Notes: generated by a model from the sequence alone, not told the origin. Positions 6,951 through 15,520 are shown, numbered from the stretch's first letter. The stretch is 51,399 nt of DNA from Nonomuraea zeae (GCF_005889725.1 NZ_VCKX01000055.1:1-51399), one strand, 5' to 3'. Numbers and translations: made by a program.

Positions 6951-9713
6951 ATGCCGACGCGAGAGCCCGCGCGCCCGCACGGACGTCACGTGCCCGCGCG
7001 CACACCGGCCCGGCGCACGACCGGTGACGTGCTGGCCGGGCTGGCGTCGCTGGTCGTCCTGGTGGGGCTCATCGGCGGCGTGCCGTACGCGCTGCTGACG
7101 TTCGTCGGGCCGCCGCTCTCCTCCGAGCTGCTCAGGCTCGATCTGATCACCAGCAACGTCGGGCCGAGCACGATGCTGGCCCTGCTGGTGCTGCTCGTGT
7201 GGCTGGCCTGGTTCCAGCTGTTCGTGTGCGTGCTCGTCGAGGTGTACGCCGGGGTCCGCCGGGTCGGCATGCCCGCCCGCGTACCGCTCTCCGGGGGCAC
7301 CCAGGCGCTGGCCAACAAGCTGGTCTCGGCGGTGTTGCTGCTGTTCACGGCGGGGGCGATGGTCGCGCCGATCGCCAAGCTGACGCCCACGCCCGCGGCG
7401 CCGCCCGTGACGGCGGTCGCGTACTCGGCGCCGATCGTCGAGCAGACGCTCGAAACGCACAAGACCAAGAAGGTGTACGTGGTGCAGCCCCCGCACGGGC
7501 GCCATCACGAGAGCCTGTGGGAGATCGCCGAGAAGTGCCTGGGAGACGGCCGCCGATATCCCGAAATTTACCGGCTTAATCAGGCGAAGGAGCAGCCGGA
7601 CGGCACCCGCCTGCGCATGGCCGACCTGATCAGACCCGGCTGGGTGCTCGACATGCCGGACGACGCGCGCAACGTCCACATCGTCCCCTCCGGCCAGCCG
7701 CGCGAGCAGACCTTGCGCGAGCATCCCGGCAGGGCGCACGTTCCGCACGACTCCGCGGGCAAGGAGCACACGGCCCCCAAGAAGGCCGAGACCCAGAAGA
7801 AGGGCGAGGCGAAGCACCGCCTGCCCGAGCAGCCGCAGGAGGAGAAGCGGGCCGACCAGGAGCCCATCATCCAGGAAGCCCAGCGGGCCGACCTGTTCGA
7901 CTACCTCGCGCCGGCCTCGCTGGCCGCGGCCGGGCTGCTGCTCGTGCTGGCCAGGCGGCGCCGCGAGCAGCTCTGGCGCCGGGTGTTCGGCCGCCGGATC
8001 GTCCGCCCGCGCGACGACGCCGCCCAGGCCGAGGTCGCGCTCAGGCTCGGCGGTGACGCCCCCGGCGCCCGCATCCTGGACCTCGGGCTCAGAGTGCTCG
8101 GCGCCGAGCTGGCCGCCCAGAACCGGACGCCGCCCACCGTGTACGGCGCGCACCTGTCGGCCCGCTCGCTCGACCTGTGGATCCATCCGCCGGACGACGA
8201 CCCGCCCGATCCGTGGACGGCCCAGGACGGCGGCCAGGTCTGGCGGCTGCCCGCGCACGAGGGCCGCCTGCTGCCCGAGCGGCGGATCACGGAGGGGGGC
8301 GGCGATCCCCCTACCGGCCCGCGCCACGCGCAGCCGGGCGGAGCACCGTACCCGGGGCTGGTCTCCATCGGCACGGACGCGAGCGGACGGGTGCTGATCG
8401 ACCTGGAGGCCGCACAGGGCCTCATCAACGTACGCGGCCCGCAGACCACCGCCGCCCTGGCCGCCATCGCCGTCGAGCTGGCCACCAACCGCTGGTCCGA
8501 CCGCATGCGCATCACGCTCGTCGGGTTCGGCGAGGAGCTGACCGTGATCGCGCCCGACCGGATCAGGGCGGTGGGCAGCCTGGCCGAGGTGCTGCCCGAG
8601 CTGGAGGCGACGGCGGCCCCGCGCAGGGAGGTGCTGACCGGTCGCGTCACCGGCAGCCCGCGCTCGGCCCACTACCTGCTCTCGGCGGTGGCGCCCACGC
8701 ACGAGGAGGCGCGCCGCCTGGCGCTGCTGGCCCGCAAGGACACCGCCGGATATGTCGTGACAGGCGAGATCCCGCACGCCACCTGGACCCTGGAGATCAG
8801 CGAAGACGGCCGGGCCAGGATCGCCGAGCTGGGCTTCGAGGTGGAGGCCCAGCTCCTGCCCAGACGCCACTACCGGGCGCTCATCGACCTCTTCCGCACC
8901 GCCGGGCGGCTCGACGGCGAGGCCATCCCGGAGGCAGAGCCGCTGGAGGGCCTCCACCCGCCCGCCGTCGAGATCAGGATGCTCGGCCCCATCGAGGTCG
9001 CCGGCCTTCGCCCGCTGGAGGAGGGCCGGATGGCGCTGGCCACCGAGCTGCTGGTGTATCTGGCCACGCATCCGGGCGGCGTGCATCCCGTGGTGCTCGG
9101 CGGGGTGCTGTGGCCGCGCGGCGTGCAGGACATGGTCAGGGACGCCACGATCGCCAGGGTCGCCGAATGGCTGGGGCCCGAGCACCTGCGCACGGACGAG
9201 GCGGGCCGGCTGCGGCTGGGGCCCGACGTGCGTACGGACTGGGCGCTGTTCCGCGAGCTCGTACGCCGCTCGCAGGGCGACCCGACGGCCAGGGCCGTGC
9301 TGCTGGAGAAGGCGCTCGGCCTGGTCAGGGGCCCGCTGCTGACCGGCCGCCCGCCGGGACGGTACGCCTGGCTGGCGGCCGACGACCTGGAGTACGACGT
9401 GGCCGCCGCGGTGGCCGACGTGGCGCACCAGCTCGGCGAGATCAGGCTCGCGCACGGCCAGCCGGACGCCGCCGTGGCCGCCGTACGCGCGGCGCTGCTG
9501 CTGGCGGCCGACGACGAGGGCCTCTGGCGCGACCTGCTGCGGGCCACGCACGCGACCGGGGACGACGTGCGCCTGCGCGCCGTTGTGGAGGGCCTGACCC
9601 GCAGGGCGGCCACGCATCCGTACGGCGGGGGGCTGGCGCCCGAGACCGAGGCGCTGATCGAGGAGTTGCTGCCTACCTGGCGCATCCACGTGGTGAGGGA
9701 GTCGACGGCATGA
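6951..9713 (+). CDS. Membrane protein linking an outside LysM domain to a cytosolic BTAD domain
   Basis: 920 residues. Membrane segments at about 27-50, 74-99, 122-143 and 315-334; LysM-like domain at about 174-235 (HESLWEIAEKCLGDGRRYPE); a Lys/Glu/Pro-rich linker at 240-310; a large soluble region after a basic ARRRRE stop-transfer; and a BTAD-type helical domain at about 672-917, preceded by the VEIRMLGPIEVAG strand typical of SARP regulators. Four membrane segments with the basic cluster inside place LysM outside and BTAD inside. SARP-family proteins bind DNA through the domain before BTAD; here that part is short and DNA binding is unproven. ATG 6951 follows GGGAGAGG. The next gene overlaps by four bases. 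Confidence 0.75.
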   Translation: MPTREPARPHGRHVPARTPARRTTGDVLAGLASLVVLVGLIGGVPYALLTFVGPPLSSELLRLDLITSNVGPSTMLALLVLLVWLAWFQLFVCVLVEVYAGVRRVGMPARVPLSGGTQALANKLVSAVLLLFTAGAMVAPIAKLTPTPAAPPVTAVAYSAPIVEQTLETHKTKKVYVVQPPHGRHHESLWEIAEKCLGDGRRYPEIYRLNQAKEQPDGTRLRMADLIRPGWVLDMPDDARNVHIVPSGQPREQTLREHPGRAHVPHDSAGKEHTAPKKAETQKKGEAKHRLPEQPQEEKRADQEPIIQEAQRADLFDYLAPASLAAAGLLLVLARRRREQLWRRVFGRRIVRPRDDAAQAEVALRLGGDAPGARILDLGLRVLGAELAAQNRTPPTVYGAHLSARSLDLWIHPPDDDPPDPWTAQDGGQVWRLPAHEGRLLPERRITEGGGDPPTGPRHAQPGGAPYPGLVSIGTDASGRVLIDLEAAQGLINVRGPQTTAALAAIAVELATNRWSDRMRITLVGFGEELTVIAPDRIRAVGSLAEVLPELEATAAPRREVLTGRVTGSPRSAHYLLSAVAPTHEEARRLALLARKDTAGYVVTGEIPHATWTLEISEDGRARIAELGFEVEAQLLPRRHYRALIDLFRTAGRLDGEAIPEAEPLEGLHPPAVEIRMLGPIEVAGLRPLEEGRMALATELLVYLATHPGGVHPVVLGGVLWPRGVQDMVRDATIARVAEWLGPEHLRTDEAGRLRLGPDVRTDWALFRELVRRSQGDPTARAVLLEKALGLVRGPLLTGRPPGRYAWLAADDLEYDVAAAVADVAHQLGEIRLAHGQPDAAVAAVRAALLLAADDEGLWRDLLRATHATGDDVRLRAVVEGLTRRAATHPYGGGLAPETEALIEELLPTWRIHVVRESTA

Positions 9714-10348
9714 GACGAGTGGCGACAGCGCTGGGGCTGCTCCTGGTCGTGGCGGGCTGCGGCCAGGCCGAGCGGCCGTACGAGCCGAAGGGCGCGTCCA
9801 CGCCGGTGCGGAGCTCGGCGGACGACCCGGCGTCGAGCCCATCGAAGAGCGCGGACCAGGCCGAACCCGTCGAGGACGAGGACCTGCCGTCCGGTCCTCA
9901 GACGATCCGGGTCGGCGAGAACCTGCGCCTGCGCATCGAGTGGCCGGCGAACCCGGACCCGTTGCTGAAGGTCATGGTCGACCAGTACGTCGGCACCCGC
10001 AAGGCGATCGCCGAGGGGGCGACCGTCTACAACCGCAACATGGAGATCGAGGCGGAGAACCAGTCGAACGGCTGGATCCGCGGGTTCGTCGAGCAAGGCC
10101 AGTCGTGGCGCGGGGTCGGACGGCTCTACAACCTGCGGGTCTTCGCCCGCAGGAGCAAGGGCGCGCAGATCAACGCGTGCATCGACGAGACGGGGATCAG
10201 GGTGATCTCCACCTCCACCGGGAAGGCCGTGGCGCGCCAACCCACCTGGCTCCGCACCCCCTACTCCAAGGCCGTGGTCGCGCATCGCGGTGAAGACGGG
10301 GTGTGGCGCATCAGAACCTACTTGGAATCCTCCGAACGGTGTAGCTGA
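9710..10348 (+). CDS. Lipoprotein, tad-locus associated
   Basis: 212 residues. MRRVATALGLLLVVAGC is a lipoprotein signal with lipobox VAGC (cysteine 17). After a Ser/Pro/Glu linker (about 20-60) a compact domain follows (about 65-212) whose pattern, ending in VVAHRGEDGVWRIRTYLESS, resembles NTF2-like folds of actinobacterial lipoproteins. This fold guess is weak. The start overlaps the LysM-BTAD stop by four bases and the stop shares one base with the next start, so it belongs to the pilus operon. It may be an outside accessory factor. Two cysteines (INACI and ERCS) remain in the mature part. Confidence 0.7.
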   Translation: MRRVATALGLLLVVAGCGQAERPYEPKGASTPVRSSADDPASSPSKSADQAEPVEDEDLPSGPQTIRVGENLRLRIEWPANPDPLLKVMVDQYVGTRKAIAEGATVYNRNMEIEAENQSNGWIRGFVEQGQSWRGVGRLYNLRVFARRSKGAQINACIDETGIRVISTSTGKAVARQPTWLRTPYSKAVVAHRGEDGVWRIRTYLESSERCS

Positions 10349-11280
10349 TGAAACCCCTTTTGGCACTGGCGGCGACGGGGCTCCTCCTGCTCGCCCCCAC
10401 CCCTACGCGTGATCCCGGCGGTAGCGCCGGCGTGGAGAAGGAGGGCGCGACCGTCAAGGCGTTCGTGAACGGCCCGCACAGCGTCCGCGCCTTCGGCAGC
10501 GGCACCAAGGGGGGCAAGGGCGACGGTTTCCGCATGAAACGCCCCTGCTGGTACGAGCCGTTCCTGAACGCCGACGACATGTACGCGTTCCAGACCGATC
10601 CCCGCAACCAGTCGCACACCGCCGTGGCCCAGGACACGCACTTCGAGGACTTCCTGAAGCAGTTCGAGAAGCAAAGAGGGAAGAAGGGGCTCTGGTGGCT
10701 GCCGTCGTACAACAAGGGCGATCCGGCCGGGGCCGCCTGCTGGGGAGAGCTGCAGCAGTTCCTGTTCGTCCCGCCGAACACCTCGCCGCCACTGGGCATC
10801 ACGCTCGAACAGCTCGCCGAGTTCGCCCGGGCCGCGATGACCGTCCCGACGCACACGATCAAGCTGAACCCCGACGCCAAGAGTTTCGTGAACCTGCCGA
10901 CCTACGTCTGGCTGGAGGGCATCGGCGAGACGACCCGTTCGGTCACCGCTGAGGTTCCCGGCTTCATGAGCGTGACCGTGGTCGCCACGCTCCAGGGCGT
11001 CAAGATCGACCCCGGCACCACGAAGGAGCGGGCGGAGACGCGCGAGGAGGGCTGCGGGGCCGGCGGCAAGCCGTACGTCAAGGGCAGCGACTTCACGTGC
11101 GGGGTGCGTTACCTGCGCTCGTCCATCGACCAGCCGCGCGAGACGTACCCGCTCACCGTGTCGGCCGTCTGGCCGGTCGCAGTGCAGGACAACGTCGTGC
11201 CGGTCCAGCTCGCGCCGGTCGAGCTGGAGGCCACGAGGAACGTCCCGGTCGGCGAGATCCAGAGCAACGTCAAGCCTTAG
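10348..11280 (+). CDS. Secreted protein of unknown function, last gene of the tad operon
   Basis: 310 residues. A short signal sequence (MKPLLALAATGLLLLAP) is followed by a mature protein with several cysteines (KRPCWYE, AACWGE, EEGCGAG, FTCGVR), suggesting disulfides. I do not recognise a domain. It contains Trp/Tyr-rich stretches such as GKKGLWWLPSYNKG and a C-terminal region of alternating hydrophobics (about 190-300) that looks beta-rich. Coupled to the lipoprotein by a one-base overlap, so an outside role with the pilus or cell wall is inferred from position only. It converges on marR with a three-base overlap of coding ends. Confidence 0.7.
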   Translation: MKPLLALAATGLLLLAPTPTRDPGGSAGVEKEGATVKAFVNGPHSVRAFGSGTKGGKGDGFRMKRPCWYEPFLNADDMYAFQTDPRNQSHTAVAQDTHFEDFLKQFEKQRGKKGLWWLPSYNKGDPAGAACWGELQQFLFVPPNTSPPLGITLEQLAEFARAAMTVPTHTIKLNPDAKSFVNLPTYVWLEGIGETTRSVTAEVPGFMSVTVVATLQGVKIDPGTTKERAETREEGCGAGGKPYVKGSDFTCGVRYLRSSIDQPRETYPLTVSAVWPVAVQDNVVPVQLAPVELEATRNVPVGEIQSNVKP

Positions 11281-11708
11281 GCGATCACCGCGGCGAGCGG
11301 GGCCAGCTCCGGCTGCTCCGCCGCCTCGGCCAGCACCTCCTTCAGCACGGCGTCGTGCACCGGGCTCGCCTGCTCCAGCAGCTCGCGCCCGGCGGGCGTG
11401 ACCTCGGAGTAGATGCCCCGCCGGTCGTCCTCGCACAGGTAGCGTCTGAGCAGCCCGCGGTTCTCCAGCCTGGTCACCAGGCGCGTCGTGGCGCTCTGGC
11501 TCAGCACGACCGCGCGGGCGAGCTGCTGCATCCGCATGTGCCAGCCGTCCTGCCTGGCCAGCGCGTCGAGCACGGTGTATTCGCTCACGCTGAGCTCGTG
11601 CTCCTTCTGCAGCGCCTTCTCCAGCCGCTCCTCGATCTTGGCGTGCAGCGCCGCGAGGGTGCGCCAGCCCTGGGCGCGCGCTTCGACGGCGTCATCGGCT
11701 ATGGGCAT
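11277..11708 (-). CDS. MarR-family transcriptional regulator
   Basis: 143 residues, the usual MarR length. The winged helix spans about 38-105: helix pair with LSVSEYTVLDALAR, recognition region LSQSATTRLVTRLENRGLL and a wing with DDRRGIYSEVTPAGRELL. It is divergent from an MFS transporter across 90 bases holding a long inverted repeat, the standard layout for a repressor of its own efflux pump. GAGGAGG lies 7 bases before the ATG at 11708. The ligand is unknown. Confidence 0.92.
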   Translation of the reverse strand: MPIADDAVEARAQGWRTLAALHAKIEERLEKALQKEHELSVSEYTVLDALARQDGWHMRMQQLARAVVLSQSATTRLVTRLENRGLLRRYLCEDDRRGIYSEVTPAGRELLEQASPVHDAVLKEVLAEAAEQPELAPLAAVIA

Positions 11709-11740
11709 TTGGCGGCCTCCTCGACTTGCTTGTATGGTCA

Positions 11741-11779
11741 GTTAGTCGGCGTGTGCAAATAATGCGCACGCTCACTAAC
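11741..11779. promoter_or_regulatory. Probable MarR operator (16-base inverted repeat)
   Basis: GTTAGTCGGCGTGTGC at 11741-11756 and its near complement at 11764-11779 form an inverted repeat matching 13 of 16 positions around a 7-base AT-rich centre (AAATAAT). It is midway between the divergent marR and MFS starts, so a bound regulator could block both promoters. The size and two-fold symmetry suit a MarR dimer or a pair of dimers. Confidence 0.65.
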
Positions 11780-11798
11780 GTCGTCTGAGGAGTATTCT

Positions 11799-12953
11799 AT
11801 GCCTCTCGCCCTGTTCGCCCTCGCGATCAGCGCCTTCGGCATCGGGACCACGGAGTTCATCATCAACGGGCTGCTGCCCGAGCTGGCCGCGGACTTCAGC
11901 GTGACGATCCCGGCCGCGGGGCTGCTCGTGTCCGGATACGCCCTGGGCGTCGCCGTCGGCGGGCCGCCGCTGACCATGTTCGGCGGGCGGTTGTCGCGCA
12001 AGACCATGCTGCTGTCGCTGATGGTGCTGTTCATCGTGGGGAACCTGCTGTCGGCCCTGGCGCCCTCGTACGGGGTGCTGATGGTCGGCCGGGTCCTGGC
12101 GGCCTTCGCGCACGGCGCGTACTTCGGGGTCGGCTCGGTGGTGGCCGCCGACCTGGTCGCGCCGCAGAAGCGGGCCAGCGCCATCGCGTTGATGTTCACC
12201 GGCCTGACGCTCGCGAACGTCCTGGGCGTCCCGCTCGGGACCTGGATCGGTCAGGCGTTCGGCTGGCGGGCCACGTTCTGGGTGGTGGTGGTCATCGGCG
12301 TGGCGGGCCTGGCCGGCGTGCTGGCCCTCGTACCGCGGCAGCCTCGCCCTGAGAGTGGCGGCATCCTGCGGGAGCTGGCGACGTTCCGCAAGGCCGGGGT
12401 CTGGCTGGCGCTGGCGATGACCGTCTTCGGCTTCGCCCCGGTCTTCGCCGTCATCACGTTCATCGCGCCCATCATGACCGGCGTGGGCGGCTTCTCGCCG
12501 GGGGCGGTGCCGGTGGTCATGGCCCTGTTCGGGGTGGGTCTCGTGGTGGGCAACCTGATCGGCGGCCGGCTCGCGGACCGTGCGGTCATGCCCAGCATCT
12601 ACGGCTCGGTCGCGCTGCTCACGCTGCTGGCCGTGGTGGTGGCGCTGGTGGCGGGGAATCAGGTGGCGTTCGTGGTGGCCATCACGCTGTTCGGCGTGGC
12701 CGCCTTCGCCACCGTGCCGCCCCTGCAGACCCGCGTCCTGGACGCCGCGGCCGGCGCGCCGACGCTCGCCTCGGCGGCCAACATCGGCGCCTTCAACCTG
12801 GGGAACGCGATCGGCTCGTTCGCCGCGGGCCTCACCATCGACGCCGGGCTCGGCTACACGGCCCCCGCCTGGACCGCCGCCGTCCTGGGCCTGGCGGGCC
12901 TGGCGGTGGCCGGAGCGGCAGGCGCCCAGGCCCGCCGCCTGGTCCCGGCCTGA
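11799..12953 (+). CDS. MFS efflux transporter (DHA1-type)
   Basis: 384 residues with about twelve hydrophobic segments. MPLALFALAISAFGIGTTEF and GLLPELAADFSV at the start are typical of drug:H+ antiporter-1 proteins related to AraJ/Cmr. FGGRLSRKTMLL at about 65-76 is the loop 2-3 motif A of the family. GAGGAG lies 9 bases before the ATG. Divergent from and probably repressed by the MarR protein, so likely an inducible exporter of a small toxic compound. The substrate cannot be read from the sequence. Confidence 0.9.
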   Translation: MPLALFALAISAFGIGTTEFIINGLLPELAADFSVTIPAAGLLVSGYALGVAVGGPPLTMFGGRLSRKTMLLSLMVLFIVGNLLSALAPSYGVLMVGRVLAAFAHGAYFGVGSVVAADLVAPQKRASAIALMFTGLTLANVLGVPLGTWIGQAFGWRATFWVVVVIGVAGLAGVLALVPRQPRPESGGILRELATFRKAGVWLALAMTVFGFAPVFAVITFIAPIMTGVGGFSPGAVPVVMALFGVGLVVGNLIGGRLADRAVMPSIYGSVALLTLLAVVVALVAGNQVAFVVAITLFGVAAFATVPPLQTRVLDAAAGAPTLASAANIGAFNLGNAIGSFAAGLTIDAGLGYTAPAWTAAVLGLAGLAVAGAAGAQARRLVPA

Positions 12954-12960
12954 GCCCGGC

Positions 12961-12997
12961 GGCGGGGACGGCTGCCGGTACGGGTGCCGTCCCCGCC
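12961..12997. terminator. Hairpin terminator after the MFS gene
   Basis: A perfect 12-base stem (GGCGGGGACGGC at 12961-12972 with its complement at 12986-12997) around a 13-base loop starts 8 bases after the MFS stop and ends 3 bases before the stop of the opposing pseudogene. It could act for both strands. No U-run, as usual in high-GC actinobacteria. Confidence 0.75.
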
Positions 12998-12999
12998 GC

Positions 13000-13740
13000 T
13001 CAATCGAACAACTCGTCTACGCTCTCGGCGGTGGCAGCCTTGTCGATCCAGGACATTAGGATCGACTGGTCGGTGCATCCCAGGATGCGTTCCTGTGCTT
13101 CGTGGGGGACCGCGACGCCACGCGTGTTCAGGAATCGGATGATGGCCAGGGCTTCCCCTTTGGCCTCCCCTTTGGCCTCCCCTTTGGCCTCCCCGTGGGC
13201 GATCCAGCCGCGGACCCACGGGTGCTTGATCTCATCGAGAACGGCCATCGAGACCTCCCTGAACTTGGTGACGACGGACTCCGGCAGCAATGCGAGTACC
13301 AGGTCAGAATAGCTTCGCTGCTCCTCCGACAGGTGCGCCTGCGAATCGTGCAGCACCTGGAGAACCTTCAGGCCCTGCTCTCCGGAGCCGTGCACGGCGG
13401 CGGAGAGGGCGGTGAGCTCGGGGTCGGCGATCGCCCGGGCGATGTCGGTGATCAAGGGCACTTGATCCGGGCCCAGGACGATCGGATGCAGCGTCCAGCC
13501 GGGGTGCCCCATTGCGACGGGCTCGGCGCATTTGCGGGCCTCCGACGCGCTAGGGCAGAAGACGAGCAGGAGACAGGGGCACTTCACGCGTGCCCGGAGT
13601 GTTGCCAGATAGACCGGCCAGGACCAGTGCTTGATTTCCTTGTATTCCCGTTGTACCTCCAGTATGACGGCCGAAACCGGCTTCTCGTTGACCATGAGGA
13701 CCACCGAGTCCGCGCGATACTCCGTGACGTTGCGATCGTT
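13000..13740 (-). pseudogene. C-terminal part of a split PD-(D/E)XK-like protein
   Basis: About 247 codons, cut at 13740 by the IS element. It starts with NDRNVTEYRADSVVLM and continues through AVILEVQREYKEIKHWSWP. The D-x(n)-E-x-Q pattern and the following LRARVKCPCLLLVFCPS resemble a family of Rpn/PD-(D/E)XK-type proteins widespread in actinomycetes. The C-terminus has tandem GEAK repeats made by a 12-base unit (about 13152-13195), which is also seen in Rpn-like proteins. The N-terminal part continues at 15521-15677. Joining 15521 to 13740 restores the frame exactly (SAVNVNDRNVTEYRAD). Confidence 0.75.
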
Positions 13741-13763
13741 CAGCGCGATCTGGTGTGGAACCT

Positions 13764-13779
13764 CGGGCGTTTTCGCCCG
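13764..13779. repeat. Left-end subterminal hairpin of the IS element
   Basis: Six-base stem CGGGCG/CGCCCG with a TTTT loop, extendable with a bulge to 13761-13784. It lies 23 bases inside the left boundary at 13741. Y1 transposases of this family bind such hairpins as single-stranded DNA. Confidence 0.6.
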
Positions 13780-13802
13780 GGAGGAAACGACAGCGGGGGA
13801 GG

Positions 13803-13832
13803 GCCGCCAGGCCCGAGCGGTGCCCTGGCGGC
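13803..13832. terminator. Hairpin downstream of tnpA
   Basis: Perfect 9-base stem GCCGCCAGG/CCTGGCGGC with a 12-base loop, 18 bases after the tnpA stop. Probably a terminator for tnpA; it could also be part of the left-end structure. Confidence 0.5.
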
Positions 13833-13849
13833 TGGACTGTGCGAGTGGC

Positions 13850-14278
13850 TCAGTCCGGCCGTTTCTGGTTCTCGATGTACTCCTTGATGATCTCCAGGGG
13901 GGCGCCGCCACAGGACGCGGCGAAATAGGAGGGGGACCAGAAATGGCCGCCCCACAGATACCTGCGGATGTGAACCGGGAACTCCTTGCGCAGCAGCCGG
14001 GCCGAGACGCCCTTGAGAGAGTTGACCAGCGTCGAGAGCGCAACCTTGGGCGGATAGTGCACCAGCAGGTGAACATGGTCGTGCTCGCCGTTGAACTCCA
14101 CCAGCGTGGCGCCGAAGCTGTCGCACACCTCGATCATGATCTCTTCGCAGCGGCTCAGGATCTCGTCGGTGAACACCTTGCGCCGGTACTTGGGCGTAAA
14201 GACCAAATGGGCATGCAGGCTGTAGACCACGCTGCGGCCTCGCCGAATATCGGGGTTGGGTTCCCATCGCGGTGACAT
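13850..14278 (-). CDS. tnpA: IS200/IS605-family Y1 transposase TnpA
   Basis: 142 residues, normal for the family. The HUH pair is His68 and His70 in GEHDHVHLLVHYPPK, and the catalytic tyrosine is Tyr134 in IIKEYIENQ. SPSYFAASCGG (about 115-125) is the conserved segment between them. The enzyme moves single-stranded element DNA by nicking at the ends with a 5'-phosphotyrosine link. Start ATG 14278 is 15 bases from the divergent tnpB start, so the two genes share one promoter region. The protein shows no sign of decay. Confidence 0.93.
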   Translation of the reverse strand: MSPRWEPNPDIRRGRSVVYSLHAHLVFTPKYRRKVFTDEILSRCEEIMIEVCDSFGATLVEFNGEHDHVHLLVHYPPKVALSTLVNSLKGVSARLLRKEFPVHIRRYLWGGHFWSPSYFAASCGGAPLEIIKEYIENQKRPD

Positions 14279-14293
14279 TGACCAAATGATAGT

Positions 14294-15466
14294 GTGTTCG
14301 AGGTGAAGCTGGTGGTGCAGGTGAAACTCCTGCCGACGCCCGAGCAGGCGGCGGCGCTGGAGGCGACCCTGTACGCCGTCAACATCGCCGCCCGGCAGGT
14401 CTCCCGGCTGGCGTTCGAGCAGCGGACCTTCCGCAACTACGACCTGCGCAAGCACACCTACGAGCAGATCAAGGCCGCCCATGGGCTCGCCGCCCAGGCC
14501 GCCCAGCACGTGATCAAGAAAGTCGCCGACGCCTACACCGCCCTGCACGCCAACCTCCGCAACGGGAACCTGGGCAAGCAAGGGTCCCCGCGACGACTGC
14601 GTGCCGAGTCCAAACCCATCACCTTCCACCCTCTGGCCGCGCAGTCCTACGATGATCGCTGCCTGTCCCGGCAGATCGACGCCCAGACCGTGTCGATCTG
14701 GACCGTGCGCGGCCGGGTGAAGAATCTGGCGTTCACCGCCTCGGCCGACCAGCTGAAGACCCTGGCGGCCCACCGCAAGGGCGAATCCGATCTCATGCAC
14801 CGCGATGGCATGTGGTTCCTCATCGCCACCTGCGACCTGCCAGAGGTCCCGCTCAACCACCCCGGCGGGTTCGTCGGGGTGGACCTGGGCATCGCCAACA
14901 TCGCCACCACCAGCAGCACCGGCACCGGCACCGGCACCGGGACGCGACACAGCGGCAAAGGATTGAACGCGGTCCGTCACCGCCACCGGGAACTACGCCG
15001 CCGCTTGCAGGCCAAGAAGACCAAGTCCGCCAAACGGCTACTGAAGAGGCGTCGCCGGGCCGAGACGCGGTTCGCCGCCAACACCAACCATGTCATCGCC
15101 AAGCAGATCGTGACCGAGGCAGAACGCACCGGACAAGGGATCGCCCTGGAAGACCTCCAGGGCATCCGCGAGCGGGTACGGCTTCGCAAGCCCCAGCGGG
15201 TCACGCTGCATTCGTGGAGCTTCCACCAGTTGGGGAGCTTCATCGCCTACAAGGCCCGCCGGGCCGGGGTCGCCGTGATCTATGTTGATCCGTCCTACAC
15301 CTCTCAGCAGTGCTCACACTGCGGGCATGTGGACAAGCGCAACCGGCCCGACCAGGAAACCTTCGCCTGTACGTCGTGCGGCTTCGCTGAGCACGCCGAC
15401 GTCAACGCGGCCCGCAACATCGCCTCACGCGGTGTCACGGGCTGGGCAGTGAGTCACGCTGCCTGA
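14294..15466 (+). CDS. tnpB: RNA-guided nuclease TnpB
   Basis: 390 residues. The RuvC triad is complete: Asp197 in FVGVDLGIANIA, Glu286 in IALEDLQGI and Asp369 in HADVNAARN. The zinc ribbon is Cys340-Cys343 and Cys359-Cys362. The N-terminal part (about 1-110) is the RNA/DNA-binding helical region. A STGTGTGTGT stretch at about 208-217, from a 6-base tandem repeat, sits just after RuvC-I and may be a family insertion. TnpB proteins cut DNA next to a TAM under guidance of an RNA from the right end, favouring element retention. GTG 14294 fits the family N-terminus (FEVKLVVQVKLLPTPEQ). Confidence 0.93.
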   Translation: MFEVKLVVQVKLLPTPEQAAALEATLYAVNIAARQVSRLAFEQRTFRNYDLRKHTYEQIKAAHGLAAQAAQHVIKKVADAYTALHANLRNGNLGKQGSPRRLRAESKPITFHPLAAQSYDDRCLSRQIDAQTVSIWTVRGRVKNLAFTASADQLKTLAAHRKGESDLMHRDGMWFLIATCDLPEVPLNHPGGFVGVDLGIANIATTSSTGTGTGTGTRHSGKGLNAVRHRHRELRRRLQAKKTKSAKRLLKRRRRAETRFAANTNHVIAKQIVTEAERTGQGIALEDLQGIRERVRLRKPQRVTLHSWSFHQLGSFIAYKARRAGVAVIYVDPSYTSQQCSHCGHVDKRNRPDQETFACTSCGFAEHADVNAARNIASRGVTGWAVSHAA

Positions 15467-15520
15467 CGCGGACCGGACCGTCGAGGCCATCGACGGCGAG
15501 GAGCTGCAAGCTCGGTCGTT
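15330..15520 (+). ncRNA. Predicted omega (right-end) RNA scaffold for TnpB
   Basis: In characterised elements the guide RNA overlaps the 3' end of tnpB, ends at the right boundary and reads into flanking DNA as guide. Here that places the scaffold 3' end at 15520, with hairpins CCGTCGA/TCGACGG (15478-15496) and GAGCT/AGCTC (about 15500-15512), and the guide starting TACGTTTACGGCCGAG at 15521. The 5' end given is only an estimate; no promoter was identified. Confidence 0.4.
15478..15496. repeat. Right-end subterminal hairpin of the IS element
   Basis: Perfect 7-base stem CCGTCGA/TCGACGG with loop GGCCA, 11 bases after the tnpB stop and 24 bases before the right boundary. Mirrors the left-end hairpin in distance from its boundary. 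Confidence 0.65.

Larger units (their letters stand above)
13741..15520 (+). mobile_element. Complete IS605-type element (IS200/IS605 family, tnpA and tnpB divergent)
   Basis: 1780 bases between two halves of one gene. It has divergent tnpA (-) and tnpB (+), no terminal inverted repeats and a subterminal hairpin at each end: CGGGCG-TTTT-CGCCCG at 13764-13779 and CCGTCGA-GGCCA-TCGACGG at 15478-15496, each about 24 bases from its end. The pentamer TCGTT occurs both just left of 13741 and at 15516-15520, as expected for the related left and right cleavage sites of this family, so the boundary may shift by up to five bases without changing the rejoined sequence. Both proteins look intact, so it may be active. 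Confidence 0.85.

Noticed and set aside
6336..9842. Open frame of 1168 codons on the minus strand
   Set aside because: Antisense shadow of the LysM-BTAD gene; low-complexity composition and no domains.
8177..10348. Plus-strand frame of 723 codons ending with the lipoprotein
   Set aside because: Only its last 212 codons, from ATG 9710, are protein-like; the rest is another frame of the LysM-BTAD gene.
13152..13195. 12-base tandem repeats as a CRISPR-like or regulatory array
   Set aside because: They are contiguous, in frame, and encode GEAK repeats typical of the protein family.
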